Positions 27,503-36,515 of a DNA stretch of 64,000 nucleotides are shown here, piece after piece. Location: assembly GCF_030380735.1 (NCBI RefSeq), contig NZ_JAUDRZ010000023.1, positions 19,655-83,654 of the forward strand. The letters are read 5' to 3'. Both the position numbers and the translations under genes were made by a program. Under the pieces are notes generated by a model that did not search any database, was not told the DNA's origin, and saw only the letters and a program-made list of their open reading frames with translations. This stretch comes from Rhizobium sp. S152. GTDB lineage: Bacteria; Pseudomonadota; Alphaproteobacteria; Rhizobiales; Rhizobiaceae. How positions within the stretch are numbered: position 1 is the stretch's first letter; each line of letters begins with the position of its first letter.

Positions 27503-28543
27503 ATGAACATTAAGATGATGCTTATCAGCTCGGCGGCAGCTCTGTCTGCTTTCTCGGGCGCCCAGGCTGCCGACGCGATTGTCGCTGCCGAGCCGGAAGC
27601 CGTTGAATACGTTCGCGTCTGCGACGCTTACGGCACCGGCTACTTCTACATCCCGGGCACGGAAACCTGCCTCAAGGTCAGCGGTTACATCCGTACGCAG
27701 CTCAACGTAAGCCCGAACGCCGACATTACGGCCGGCAACGGCACGACGAGAACCAACCGTTCGGACTGGGACATGTACACCCGCGGTCAGGTTCAGTTCA
27801 CCGCCAAGAGCGACACCGAATACGGCCCGCTCACCGGCGTAATCGTTCTGCAGACGAATGCTGACAACGCTTCCTCGCAGGCCGCTATCCTCGACTCCGC
27901 CTACATCGACATCGCCGGCTTCCGCGCTGGTCTGTTCTACAGCTGGTGGGACGATGGCCTCTCTGGCGAAACCGACGACATCGGCTCGCCGGTCACGCTG
28001 CATAACTCCATTCGCTACCAGTACGAAGCCAGCGACTTCTACGCCGGCATCAGCGTCGACGAGCTGGAAGACAGCCCGTACTACAACGGCGAAACCTCCA
28101 ACAACTTCGGCGTTGCTGTTGGCATCGGCGGCAAGGCCGGCGCCTTTACCTATCAGGTAACGGCTGGCTACGACACCGACAACGAAGCCGGCGCTGTCCG
28201 CGCAATGGGCACCGTTGCAATCGGCCCGGGCACCCTCGGTCTCGCAGCCATCTATTCTTCTGACCCGAACGCGTACTACAACAAGGCTGAGTGGGTATTC
28301 GCCGCCGAATACGCGATCAAGGCTACCGACAAGCTGAAGATCACCCCCGGCGTTCAGTACTACGGCAACTACGGCATCGTCGCTGGCGAGTTCAACGACA
28401 ACAACGACGCCTGGAAGGTCGGTCTGACGGTTGATTACCAGATCGTCGACAACCTCTATGCCAAGGCGACCGTAAACTACACCGACCCGGATCAGGGCAA
28501 CGATGTAACCTCGGGCTTCTTCCGCCTGCAGCGCGCGTTCTAA
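27503..28543 (+). CDS. Outer-membrane porin (Porin_2 family, RopA/Omp2b-like)
   Basis: Beta-barrel diffusion porin of 346 aa with a signal peptide (MNIKMMLISSAAALSAFSGA, cleaved after AQA). The mature start is typical of rhizobial and Brucella porins: YVRVCDAYGTGYFYIPGTET followed by CLKVSGYIRTQL, with the two conserved cysteines. Strand-turn repeats rich in Tyr, Asp and Asn continue to a C-terminal aromatic residue (FFRLQRAF), the outer-membrane assembly signal. Codon use is strongly biased, as expected for a highly expressed gene. A hairpin follows the stop codon. Confidence 0.95.
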   Translation: MNIKMMLISSAAALSAFSGAQAADAIVAAEPEAVEYVRVCDAYGTGYFYIPGTETCLKVSGYIRTQLNVSPNADITAGNGTTRTNRSDWDMYTRGQVQFTAKSDTEYGPLTGVIVLQTNADNASSQAAILDSAYIDIAGFRAGLFYSWWDDGLSGETDDIGSPVTLHNSIRYQYEASDFYAGISVDELEDSPYYNGETSNNFGVAVGIGGKAGAFTYQVTAGYDTDNEAGAVRAMGTVAIGPGTLGLAAIYSSDPNAYYNKAEWVFAAEYAIKATDKLKITPGVQYYGNYGIVAGEFNDNNDAWKVGLTVDYQIVDNLYAKATVNYTDPDQGNDVTSGFFRLQRAF

Positions 28544-28551
28544 TAAGCGCG

Positions 28552-28585
28552 GCGGGCACCATGGATCGCATGGTGCCCGCTTAAA
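28552..28585 (+). terminator. Hairpin after porin gene
   Basis: GCGGGCACCATG and CATGGTGCCCGC form a perfect 12-bp stem with a five-base loop, eight bases after the porin stop, followed by TTAAAAGTTT. The short T-run makes termination likely but not ideal. Confidence 0.65.
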
Positions 28586-28614
28586 AGTTTCTGATCAGAT
28601 TGACCTCCGATCAG

Positions 28615-29106
28615 TTAGGAAGGGTTGCCTGGTTCCCTGCCGGGCGGCCCTTTTTGTGTTTCCGTGGGAGTATTCTTCTGAGCCTCCAGCCTGCGGAGCT
28701 CGGCGACACTGTCCTCGACGGTGACAGACCCCAGCATCTCGACGACGGCCTGCTCGGCACGTTCGCTCAAATATTCGGAGAGATCGCCGATGTTCTCGCC
28801 GACGAGCCCTTCGTGTGGAATGTCGTGTCGCGTCGCCCAGATCTTCTTGTCGCCGGTTACCGAAGCGTAGATCTGACTGAGCAGAATTTCCCCGCGCGGT
28901 CGCGCAAGCCTGATGCCGCCCTTGCCGCCCGCCGAGGACACGAGAATACCGTGCTCGTTCAACGGTAAAAGCAGCTTGCGAACGAAACTGGCATTGGTGT
29001 CCAGACCTTCGGCGAGGGAATGGCTTGTCGTGCGAATATCCGCTTCCTCATTGACCGCGACGCTGATCACGATTTGCAGAGCGGTCGAAAATCGCGTGTC
29101 GATCAT
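28615..29106 (-). CDS. Rrf2 family transcriptional regulator (cysteine-free)
   Basis: Winged-helix regulator of 163 aa. The N-terminal domain has the Rrf2 pattern (FSTALQIVISVAVNEEADIR, FVRKLLLPLNEHGILVSS, GGKGGIRLARP). No cysteines are present, so unlike the regulator at 22859 it cannot bind an Fe-S cluster by the usual ligands and resembles the YwnA-like group. The C-terminus is a low-complexity polar tail. I chose ATG 29106 (MIDTRFS) over 29139. It is convergent with the porin gene and divergent from moxR; targets are unknown. Confidence 0.82.
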   Translation of the reverse strand: MIDTRFSTALQIVISVAVNEEADIRTTSHSLAEGLDTNASFVRKLLLPLNEHGILVSSAGGKGGIRLARPRGEILLSQIYASVTGDKKIWATRHDIPHEGLVGENIGDLSEYLSERAEQAVVEMLGSVTVEDSVAELRRLEAQKNTPTETQKGPPGREPGNPS

Positions 29107-29370
29107 GCCGAATCCTGAAGCCCTGCGTTCGAAGCCCATCCATCGGCAACAAAGCTACTGGATTTGAGGTGCGTAGCACAGATATTTCCCGGCTAAATCG
29201 ATTGTCAAGAATCGCCGCGTCCGATCACGCCGACGTGAGACGCCGACACCAGCTATAGGCCGTCGCTGTTACCGTTGCGTACTTCCGTTTTCGCGACCAC
29301 CGGACAAGATTGCGGATCTGCTGCCGGAAGCCTGTTCCGGCCCCCAAACTTGTGGGATCGGGACCTCGAC

Positions 29371-30348
29371 ATGGCCGCACGCGACGACATTCTGGCATTG
29401 GGCGGGCGGATCGGCCAGTCGATCATTGGCCAGGAAAAAATGGTCGAGAGCCTGTTGCTCGGCCTTCTGGCGAACGGACACCTCTTGGTCGAAGGCCTGC
29501 CCGGTCTCGCCAAGACCCGCGCCATCAAAAGCCTCGCGAAGAATCTCGACGCGAATCTGTCGCGCATCCAGTTCACCCCCGACCTGCTGCCCGCCGATAT
29601 CACCGGCTCCGACATCTATTTCAGCGAGGGTGGCAAGGGCGAGTTCAAGTTTCAGCCCGGACCCATCTTCGCGAGCCTGATCCTTGCCGACGAGGTCAAC
29701 CGCGCCCCGGCCAAGGTGCAATCGGCGCTGCTCGAAGCGATGGAAGAGCGGCAGGTCACCGTCGGCGGCAAGAGCTATCCGCTGCCGCCGCTGTTCATGG
29801 TCATGGCGACGCAGAACCCGATCGAACAGGAAGGCACCTACCCGCTTCCCGAAGCGCAGCTCGATCGCTTCCTGATGCATGTCGAGGTCGGCTATCCCGA
29901 TGGAAAATCGGAAGCAGCAATCATGCGGCTCAACCGCGACGAGGAAAACGCCGCGCACGATAACACCAAGCCCGCCGATCTGCAGAAGCTGAACCCGCAG
30001 GCGATTTTCGACGCCCGCAAGGAGATCGGCACGATCACGGTCTCCGACCCGGTGGAGGCTTATATCGTGGCACTGGTGCTGGCGACACGCTATCCCGACA
30101 AATACGACAAGGATCTCGCCACGCTCGTCCAGGTCGGCATCAGCCCGCGCGGCGTCATCGGCCTCGACAAGGTCTCGCGCTCCTACGCCTGGCTGAAGGG
30201 CCGCGACTACGTCACCCCCGACGACGTCAAGGCCGTCGTCAATGCCGTGTTCCGCCACCGGCTGATTCTCTCCTACGAAGCCCATGCGTCAAACACCACG
30301 CCCGACCAGGTGATCGACCGGATCGTCGAACTGGTGGCGGTTTCGTGA
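29371..30348 (+). CDS. MoxR family AAA+ ATPase
   Basis: Cytosolic AAA+ chaperone-like ATPase of 325 aa. Walker A is EGLPGLAKTRAIKSL, Walker B is LADEVNRAPAK, sensor 1 is VMATQNPIEQEG, and the DRF arginine-finger region is LDRFLMHVEVGYP. MoxR proteins work with VWA-domain proteins encoded beside them to insert metals or activate membrane complexes. ATG 29371 is used because the earlier in-frame start is a TTG with no ribosome site and the length then fits the family. It leads a six-gene operon ending at batD. Confidence 0.93.
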   Translation: MAARDDILALGGRIGQSIIGQEKMVESLLLGLLANGHLLVEGLPGLAKTRAIKSLAKNLDANLSRIQFTPDLLPADITGSDIYFSEGGKGEFKFQPGPIFASLILADEVNRAPAKVQSALLEAMEERQVTVGGKSYPLPPLFMVMATQNPIEQEGTYPLPEAQLDRFLMHVEVGYPDGKSEAAIMRLNRDEENAAHDNTKPADLQKLNPQAIFDARKEIGTITVSDPVEAYIVALVLATRYPDKYDKDLATLVQVGISPRGVIGLDKVSRSYAWLKGRDYVTPDDVKAVVNAVFRHRLILSYEAHASNTTPDQVIDRIVELVAVS

Positions 30349-30355
30349 GGCCGCC

Positions 30356-31297
30356 ATGGAGACGACGACAGGTGTCCACGTCACCACGCAGCAGCTCGTC
30401 GCACTCGAGGCGCGCGCCCGCGATCTCGCTTTCGTCCAGAAGGCGAAAAGCCACCGCCAGCTGGCCGGCCGCATGCAGTCCGCAATGCGGGGCCGTGGAT
30501 TGAGTTTCGAGGAACTGCGCGATTACCTGCCCGGCGACGACGTGCGCACGATCGACTGGCGCGTTACAGCACGCACCGGCAAGCCTACCGTCCGCGTCTA
30601 TTCCGAGGAAAAGGAACGCCCGGCGCTTGTTGTCGTCGATCAGCGCATCAACATGTTTTTCGGCAGCCGCCGCGCCATGAAGTCGGTCACGGCAGCCGAA
30701 GCGGCGATACTTTGCGCCTGGCGCATCCTGGGCTCCGGCGATCGTGTCGGCGGCTTCGTTTTCAACGACGAGACGATCGACGACGTCAAACCGCATCGCA
30801 GCCGCCAGGCCGTCATCGGCTTCGCCGACCGCATCGCCCGCCAGAACGCCGCCCTCGATGCCGCCTATGCTGCGCCCCCCTCGCCCGAGGCGCTGGACAG
30901 GACGATCGAGCGCGTCGCCGCCATCGCCCACCACGATCACCTCGTCATCATCGTGAGCGATTTCGACGGTCACACCGCCTCGACACGCGACATGCTGCTC
31001 CGGCTCGCCGCCCACAACGACGTCATCTGCCTGCTGGTCTACGATCCCTTCCTGCTGGAGCTGCCGCGCACCGGCAATATCGTCGTCAGCGGCGGCGCGC
31101 TGCAGGCCGAGCTCGCGCTGAAGCAGGGCGGCGTGCGCCAGTCGATCGACAGTTTCGCCCGCGATCGCGGCCGCGAGCTCCGGGCTTGGCAACGCGAGCT
31201 CGGCCTGCCGATGCTTCCGATATCGTCCGCCGAGGAAACCGCTCCACAGCTGCGCAAGCTGCTGGAGCAATCCGCCTGGCGCCAGAGGAGACGGTGA
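30356..31297 (+). CDS. DUF58 domain protein of the moxR-bat operon
   Basis: Soluble protein of 313 aa with the DUF58 core (RGRGLSFEELRDYLPGDDVR, TIDWRVTARTGKP), followed by a VWA-like fold (LVVVDQRINMFFGSRRA, LVIIVSDFDG). DUF58 proteins almost always follow moxR and are thought to be its partner. The gene begins seven bases after the moxR stop, and its own stop shares a base with the next start (TGATG). No membrane helix is evident. Confidence 0.9.
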   Translation: METTTGVHVTTQQLVALEARARDLAFVQKAKSHRQLAGRMQSAMRGRGLSFEELRDYLPGDDVRTIDWRVTARTGKPTVRVYSEEKERPALVVVDQRINMFFGSRRAMKSVTAAEAAILCAWRILGSGDRVGGFVFNDETIDDVKPHRSRQAVIGFADRIARQNAALDAAYAAPPSPEALDRTIERVAAIAHHDHLVIIVSDFDGHTASTRDMLLRLAAHNDVICLLVYDPFLLELPRTGNIVVSGGALQAELALKQGGVRQSIDSFARDRGRELRAWQRELGLPMLPISSAEETAPQLRKLLEQSAWRQRRR

Positions 31298-31821
31298 TGG
31301 AGCCGGCCACGCCGAAACTCGATCCCATGACCGAGACCGCCCTGCGCTCGCTCAGAGACATCGCCATGCCGACGCCTGTCTCCTGGATGCCTCACACCTG
31401 GGGCTGGGCGCTTCTTGCCCTTGTCCTTTTCACGGTACTCGCCTTTGTCTTTTTTGCTTGGCTCCGCCGCCGTCGCGCTAACGCCTATCGTCGCGAGGCG
31501 CTCGCCGAAATGGACAGGATAGACCGCCTTACCCGCGACCCGACAACGCGTCGCCAGGGTATGGAAGAACTCGCGATCGTCCTGAAGCGCACCGCCCTCG
31601 CAGCCTGGGGCCGCCCACCCGTCGCGGCTCTGTCGGGTATGGCATGGGTCGATTTCCTCGGTGAAGACGGCAAGGCGGAAACGGGCGAGGCATTGGCGGA
31701 ATTACTCGATGACGGCGAATATCGCGAACCGGGCGATCCCGGTTCTGTCCCAGAAAATCAGGTCGACACGTTGCTGGCGGCGGCCAGAGGCTGGATCGAG
31801 CATCACCATGTACCAGCTTGA
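31297..31821 (+). CDS. DUF4381 membrane protein of the moxR-bat operon
   Basis: 174-aa protein with one membrane helix (WGWALLALVLFTVLAFVFFA, residues 35-57) and a basic cytoplasmic stretch (RRRRANAYRREALAEMDRID) leading into a helical domain. This is the DUF4381 pattern, regularly placed between DUF58 and BatA genes. GGAG lies just before ATG 31297, which overlaps the previous stop. The 3' end overlaps batA by 14 bases. The molecular role of the family is unknown. Confidence 0.85.
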   Translation: MEPATPKLDPMTETALRSLRDIAMPTPVSWMPHTWGWALLALVLFTVLAFVFFAWLRRRRANAYRREALAEMDRIDRLTRDPTTRRQGMEELAIVLKRTALAAWGRPPVAALSGMAWVDFLGEDGKAETGEALAELLDDGEYREPGDPGSVPENQVDTLLAAARGWIEHHHVPA

Positions 31822-32794
31822 TTACCCCTGGCTCCTGATCCTGCTTCCCCTGCCCCTCGTGATCTGGTGGATCCTCCCGGCGCATCGCGAGACGTCGGCC
31901 TCCGTCCGCCTTCCCTTCTTCAAGGAGGTGGCGGGGGCCGCCGGCGTCACCCCCACCGCGGGCTCCGTCGTTGCCCGACGCACCTGGCCGCAGATCATCG
32001 CCGAAACGCTCGCCTGGTGCCTCGTCGTCCTCGCGCTGGCTCGGCCGCAATTCGTCGAGCCGCCAATCGACAAGGTCGAGCCGCAGCGCGACCTCATGCT
32101 GGCGCTCGATCTCTCGCAATCGATGGACACTGTGGATTTCACCGCGCCCGACGGTTCCAGCCATGCCCGTGTCGATGCCGTGCGCACCGTCGTCGCCGAC
32201 TTCGTGGAGAAGCGGAAAGGCGACCGCATCGGCCTCATCGCCTTCGGTGACGCCCCCTATCCGCTCGTCCCCTTCACCATGGATCACCGGACGGTGGAGA
32301 CAGTGATAGCGCAGACCCTGCCCGGCATGGCCGGCCCGCGCACCTCGCTTGGCGATGCCATCGGGCTCGCCATCAAGATGTTCGAGAAGACGACCGTTCC
32401 AGAAAAAGTGCTGATCATACTGACCGACGGCAACGACACCGCAAGCAAGATGCCGCCGGCAAAGGCCGCCGATATCGCCAAGCAGAAGAGCGTCGTCATC
32501 CATACCGTCGGCATCGGCGATCCCGCGGCAACCGGCGAGGACAAGCTAGATGCCGCCACACTGCAGAAGGTGGCGACCGACACCGGCGGACGATATTTCT
32601 TCGGCGGCGACCAGATGCAGCTCGCGGCGATCTACGACGTGCTCGACCAGATCACCCCCGAAAACCAGAAGAGCCTCTCCTGGCGCCCCCGGATCGAGCT
32701 GTTCCACTGGCCGCTCGGCGCCGCCATCGTGGTGCTCGCCTTATTCTACGGCGCCAGCGGCGCGGCCGGTCTCCTGAGGAGGCGAGCCGCATGA
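31808..32794 (+). CDS. batA: BatA-like von Willebrand factor A membrane protein
   Basis: 328-aa protein with an N-terminal hydrophobic segment (PWLLILLPLPLVIWWIL), a second helix near residue 65, a VWA domain (about residues 90-280) and a C-terminal helix. The MIDAS metal site is intact: DLSQS at the start of the domain (LALDLSQSMDTVD), a threonine in GPRTSLGDAIGLA and LTDGNDT. Start ATG 31808 lies inside the preceding gene's end, showing translational coupling. Bat proteins are linked to stress and oxygen tolerance in Bacteroides; the rhizobial role is not established. Confidence 0.9.
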   Translation: MYQLDYPWLLILLPLPLVIWWILPAHRETSASVRLPFFKEVAGAAGVTPTAGSVVARRTWPQIIAETLAWCLVVLALARPQFVEPPIDKVEPQRDLMLALDLSQSMDTVDFTAPDGSSHARVDAVRTVVADFVEKRKGDRIGLIAFGDAPYPLVPFTMDHRTVETVIAQTLPGMAGPRTSLGDAIGLAIKMFEKTTVPEKVLIILTDGNDTASKMPPAKAADIAKQKSVVIHTVGIGDPAATGEDKLDAATLQKVATDTGGRYFFGGDQMQLAAIYDVLDQITPENQKSLSWRPRIELFHWPLGAAIVVLALFYGASGAAGLLRRRAA

Positions 32795-34350
32795 TCGAGA
32801 ACTTCCATTTCCTGCGCCCCTGGTGGCTCGTCGCCCTGCTCGTCCCGATCGCCATCCTCTGGCTTTCCTCCCGCGCCTCCGACATCCGCGACCGATGGAA
32901 GAGCATGATCGCCCCGCACCTGCTGGAGAGCCTGATCGTCAAGCCGGCCCGGGCCTCCCGCATCCGCCCCTCCTGGGTTCTCTCGGCTGTCCTTGCACTC
33001 TCCGCCCTTGCCGCCGCCGGCCCGACCTGGGAACGGGAGGCGCCGCCCTTCGTCGAGGACACGGCACCGCTGGTTATCGCCGTCGATCTCTCCGCCACCA
33101 TGGACGCGATCGACATCACCCCGTCACGCCTCGAACGCGCCAAGCTGAAGATCAAGGATGTCGTCGCGGCCAGACCGGGCGGGCGCACCGCACTGGTCGC
33201 CTATGCCGGCTCGGCGCATCAGGTGCTGCCGCTGACGGATGACTCAGGCCTGCTCGCAACCTACGGCGACGCGCTCGCCACACGCATCATGCCCGTTGCA
33301 GGAAAGAACACCGCAAATGCGCTCGCCGTTGCCAGTAAGACCTTTGCGAATGAAGAGGCGGCCGGCACCATCCTGTTTCTCACCGACGGCGTGGAGGATG
33401 CGGCTTCCGCCGCCTTCAAGGCGGAAAAGGACCAGAACCTGCTCGTTCTCGGCATCGGCACCGCCGAGGGCGGGCCGGTGAAAACGCCCGACGGAAGTTT
33501 CCTGACCAATGCCGCCGGCGCCCGCGTCTTTGCAAAGCTCGACATCGACGCGCTGAAGAAGCTTGGTCGCGATACCGGCGTCGAGGTCGCGACATCGACC
33601 GCCGACGACACCGACGTTACGTGGGTCATCCAGCACGTTGCCACCAATTTCGCCGCCCGCAAGACGGAGGAAGGCGACCGCTGGAAGGATGCCGGCTGGC
33701 TCCTGCTGTTCCCGATCGCCCTCCTCTTTGCCCTTTCCTTCCGCGGCGGCTGGGTGGTGCGCACCGGCGCGCTGCTGCTCGCCGCGCGGCTTGTCCTTCT
33801 TCCCGCGCAGTCCGAAGCGGCCGGCCTTGCCGGCATGTGGCTCACCCCGGACCAGCAGGGCCGCCTCGCCTTCGAGCGCAGCGAATACACGGCGGCCGCA
33901 GCCGACTTCCGTGACCCGATGTGGCGCGGCACTGCACTCTATCGCGCCGGAAAATATGCAGAGGCGATCGATGCCTTCGCGGCGGTCGATACGCCGGAGA
34001 GCTGGTTCAACCAGGGCAACGCGCTGATGCGCCTCGGCAAGTTCGAGCCCGCTGTCGCCGCCTATAACAAGGCGCTGGAGGCCCGCAAGGATTGGCCGGA
34101 TGCCACCGCAAATCTCGCCCTCGCCGAGGGTCTGCTCGCCGCACAGAAGCAGGACCAGGACGAGCAGCCGCAGGATCCCAACGAGAAGCCGGACCAAATC
34201 CAGTTCGACGACAAGGGAAAGCAAGGCAAGGCGGGCGAGGTCGATATCGCCGAGCAGACCTCGGAGATGTGGATGAAGAACATCCAGGTTAGCCCCGCCG
34301 GCCTCATGGCAAGAAAGTTCGCCCTCGAAGTCGGGGACAAGAAGCCATGA
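32791..34350 (+). CDS. BatB-BatC-like protein: VWA domain fused to TPR region
   Basis: 519-aa protein combining two functions that are often separate. Residues 1-75 hold two membrane helices, and about 88-285 a VWA domain with MIDAS DLSAT (IAVDLSATMDAID; Thr replaces the second Ser). A helix pair lies near 305-345. A TPR stretch (RGTALYRAGKYAEAIDAFAA, NQGNALMRLGKFEPAVAAYN) covers about 370-460, before an acidic, Gln-rich tail. The start overlaps batA (ATGA), and the end overlaps batD the same way. Confidence 0.87.
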   Translation: MIENFHFLRPWWLVALLVPIAILWLSSRASDIRDRWKSMIAPHLLESLIVKPARASRIRPSWVLSAVLALSALAAAGPTWEREAPPFVEDTAPLVIAVDLSATMDAIDITPSRLERAKLKIKDVVAARPGGRTALVAYAGSAHQVLPLTDDSGLLATYGDALATRIMPVAGKNTANALAVASKTFANEEAAGTILFLTDGVEDAASAAFKAEKDQNLLVLGIGTAEGGPVKTPDGSFLTNAAGARVFAKLDIDALKKLGRDTGVEVATSTADDTDVTWVIQHVATNFAARKTEEGDRWKDAGWLLLFPIALLFALSFRGGWVVRTGALLLAARLVLLPAQSEAAGLAGMWLTPDQQGRLAFERSEYTAAAADFRDPMWRGTALYRAGKYAEAIDAFAAVDTPESWFNQGNALMRLGKFEPAVAAYNKALEARKDWPDATANLALAEGLLAAQKQDQDEQPQDPNEKPDQIQFDDKGKQGKAGEVDIAEQTSEMWMKNIQVSPAGLMARKFALEVGDKKP

Positions 34351-35642
34351 GGTGGATCTACGCCCTTCTTCTGCTGTTCGGAGCAGCGCTTCCCGCGTCG
34401 TCGGCGGCACCTTTCGCCCGCACGGCGGTCGAGGAACAGGGAGAGATCGTCCCCGGCCAGCGCATCCATCTGATCGTCGATGTCTTCGCCCCCGATTTCT
34501 TCACCTCGCCGCCGCAGTTCCCCTTGTTCGACCTGCCCGATGCGCTGGTCACGCTTCCCGACGAACGCGCGCAGAACAGTGTTCAGACCATCGACGGCGT
34601 GCAATATTCCGGCATTCGCCGAACCTACGCCATCGTCCCCGAAAAATCGGGACCCTACGTCGTGCCGCCCTTCGCCATTGAACTCGGCTACTCCGTGGAC
34701 GGTAAGCCGACCAGGGCAGAGGTCATGGCGCCATCGGCAAGCTTCACTGTCGGCGGCGGCACGCAGTCGCAAGGCGTGGCATTCGCCGCGAGCGGGTTGA
34801 CGCTGAAGGAGAGCTTCGACCGCGACCCGGCCACGCTGAAATCAGGCGAGGCGATTGTCCGCACCATCACGATCTTCTCCAGAGACACGCAGGCCATGCT
34901 GATCCCACCGCTGGAACTCCACAATCCCTCGGGGCTGCAGGCTTACGCCAAGCCCCCGCTCCTGAAGGACGGCGTGACCGTCGACAACGAACGCGGCAGC
35001 GAGCGAGTGGAAGTTCTGACCTATGTCGCCCCGTCGGAAGGCAGCTTCGACATCCCGGCCGCGACGATGCACTGGTTCGACATAGATGCACATGCGGACC
35101 AGACCTCGACGCTTCCCCCCACAAAGCTGAGCGTGGCAAAGGCCGATGCGAAATCGACCGGCATCGCCCCCGTCGTCGACAAGCCAACCGAACGATCCGC
35201 ATCCCTCTCAACCAGAGCGATCGCTCTCGCGGCACTTGCCGTCGCGATCCTCGCCGCCATCACGGCAACGATCTGGAAACGACGCAATATGATTACGGCC
35301 TTGCTCGCCCGCTACCGCACCAGCCGGGCGCGCCCGGAGCACGCGGCCTATCGCCAGCTTCTCGCAGCCCTCGACACGGGAGGAGCACAGGAAATCTACT
35401 CCGCCCTGACAGATTGGTGCCGCCTGGCAAGCCTCGGTTCCCCGGCAAACTGGGTCGAACAATCCGCCGACGACGAGCTCAGCCGTCAATACTACCGCCT
35501 CCAGCAACACCTATTCGCGCGGGAGCACACGGCCTTCGACGCCGCAGCGTTGCGGCAAGCAATCGAGCGTGTCCGCAAGGCGCGTCCCTTTTCCGCCGGC
35601 ACCAAGCATCGAGGCGCCCTACCGGCATTGAACCCGCCCTGA
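34347..35642 (+). CDS. BatD-like protein
   Basis: 431-aa protein with a cleavable signal peptide (MRWIYALLLLFGAALPASSA), a large periplasmic beta-rich region (residues 22-290), a membrane helix (IALAALAVAILAAITATIW, near 290-310) and a cytoplasmic helical domain ending at the C-terminus. This is the BatD arrangement. It is the last gene of the moxR-DUF58-DUF4381-batA-batBC-batD operon, where every junction overlaps or is within eight bases. No terminator hairpin is clear before the channel gene 63 bp on. Confidence 0.8.
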   Translation: MRWIYALLLLFGAALPASSAAPFARTAVEEQGEIVPGQRIHLIVDVFAPDFFTSPPQFPLFDLPDALVTLPDERAQNSVQTIDGVQYSGIRRTYAIVPEKSGPYVVPPFAIELGYSVDGKPTRAEVMAPSASFTVGGGTQSQGVAFAASGLTLKESFDRDPATLKSGEAIVRTITIFSRDTQAMLIPPLELHNPSGLQAYAKPPLLKDGVTVDNERGSERVEVLTYVAPSEGSFDIPAATMHWFDIDAHADQTSTLPPTKLSVAKADAKSTGIAPVVDKPTERSASLSTRAIALAALAVAILAAITATIWKRRNMITALLARYRTSRARPEHAAYRQLLAALDTGGAQEIYSALTDWCRLASLGSPANWVEQSADDELSRQYYRLQQHLFAREHTAFDAAALRQAIERVRKARPFSAGTKHRGALPALNPP

Positions 35643-35705
35643 CCGTTGAAATCGCCGAGCGCAGGCAGATATTACCAAGCCCGCCCATGTAGATAGTCTC
35701 GCCGA

Positions 35706-36509
35706 ATGACCGATCCGCTACCGCATCCAAGACACCTCTCGCAAAGCACCGAAACCCTTCGCAACAGGCTGCGCTGGCTGGAGCGCGGGCAGGATACCCG
35801 CTCGCTGCAATTGCAGGCGCTGCTGGCGATCATCGACCTCGCCATTCTCGCCTTTTTCCTCTTTGGCCCCTTCCTGCGCAAGGGCCACTCCTATGTCATC
35901 GTCGATTACACGGTCGCCGCCTGGATCGCGATCGAGCTCGTGGCCCGCGGCCTGATCGCCGGCGACATGAAGGTCTTCTTCACCCGCCTGATGACCTGGA
36001 TAGACCTCTTCATCCTGGCGACGCTGCTCTTCCCCGACCTTCTCTTCAACTTCGCCTTCCTGCGCGCCATGCGCGTCTGGGCGATCGGCAACAGCAGCCT
36101 GTTCAGGGAGGCGCTACGCCGTTGCGGCTGCATTCAATGGCTCGACGTCGCCCGCGCCAGCCTCAATCTGGTGGTGTTCCTCTTCATCGTCACCGGCTTC
36201 GTCTACACCAGCTTCTTCTACAACCGCGAAGGCAGCGAAGGCTTTGTCGACGCCCTCTATTTCACCGTGGCGACAGTCACCACCACGGGCTTCGGCGACA
36301 TTACGCTTCCCGGCACATCGGGAAAGCTCACCTCGATCATCACCATGATCATCGGCATCTCGCTCTTCGTCCGCCTCGCCCAGGCCGTCGTGCGCCCCTA
36401 CAAAGTTAATTTCCCCTGCCCGCAATGCGGCCTGCACCGCCACGACGCAGACGCCGTGCACTGCAAGGCCTGCGGCCACCTCCTCAATATTCCCGACGAG
36501 GGCATGTAG
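35706..36509 (+). CDS. Ion-channel protein (potassium channel type) with C-terminal zinc ribbon
   Basis: 267-aa inner-membrane protein. Several helices (about residues 38-60, 65-85, 95-125) resemble a voltage-sensor-like module with an arginine-bearing segment (FAFLRAMRVWAIG). A pore region follows: helix near 155-175, pore loop with the filter-like TVTTTGFGDITL, and helix near 205-225. The filter reads TTGFGD rather than TVGYGD, so K+ selectivity is probable but not certain. The C-terminus carries two CxxC pairs (CPQCGLHRHDADAVHCKACG), a zinc-ribbon or rubredoxin-like knuckle that is unusual on such channels. Convergent with the LysR gene. Confidence 0.82.
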   Translation: MTDPLPHPRHLSQSTETLRNRLRWLERGQDTRSLQLQALLAIIDLAILAFFLFGPFLRKGHSYVIVDYTVAAWIAIELVARGLIAGDMKVFFTRLMTWIDLFILATLLFPDLLFNFAFLRAMRVWAIGNSSLFREALRRCGCIQWLDVARASLNLVVFLFIVTGFVYTSFFYNREGSEGFVDALYFTVATVTTTGFGDITLPGTSGKLTSIITMIIGISLFVRLAQAVVRPYKVNFPCPQCGLHRHDADAVHCKACGHLLNIPDEGM

Positions 36510-36515
36510 CCCGTC

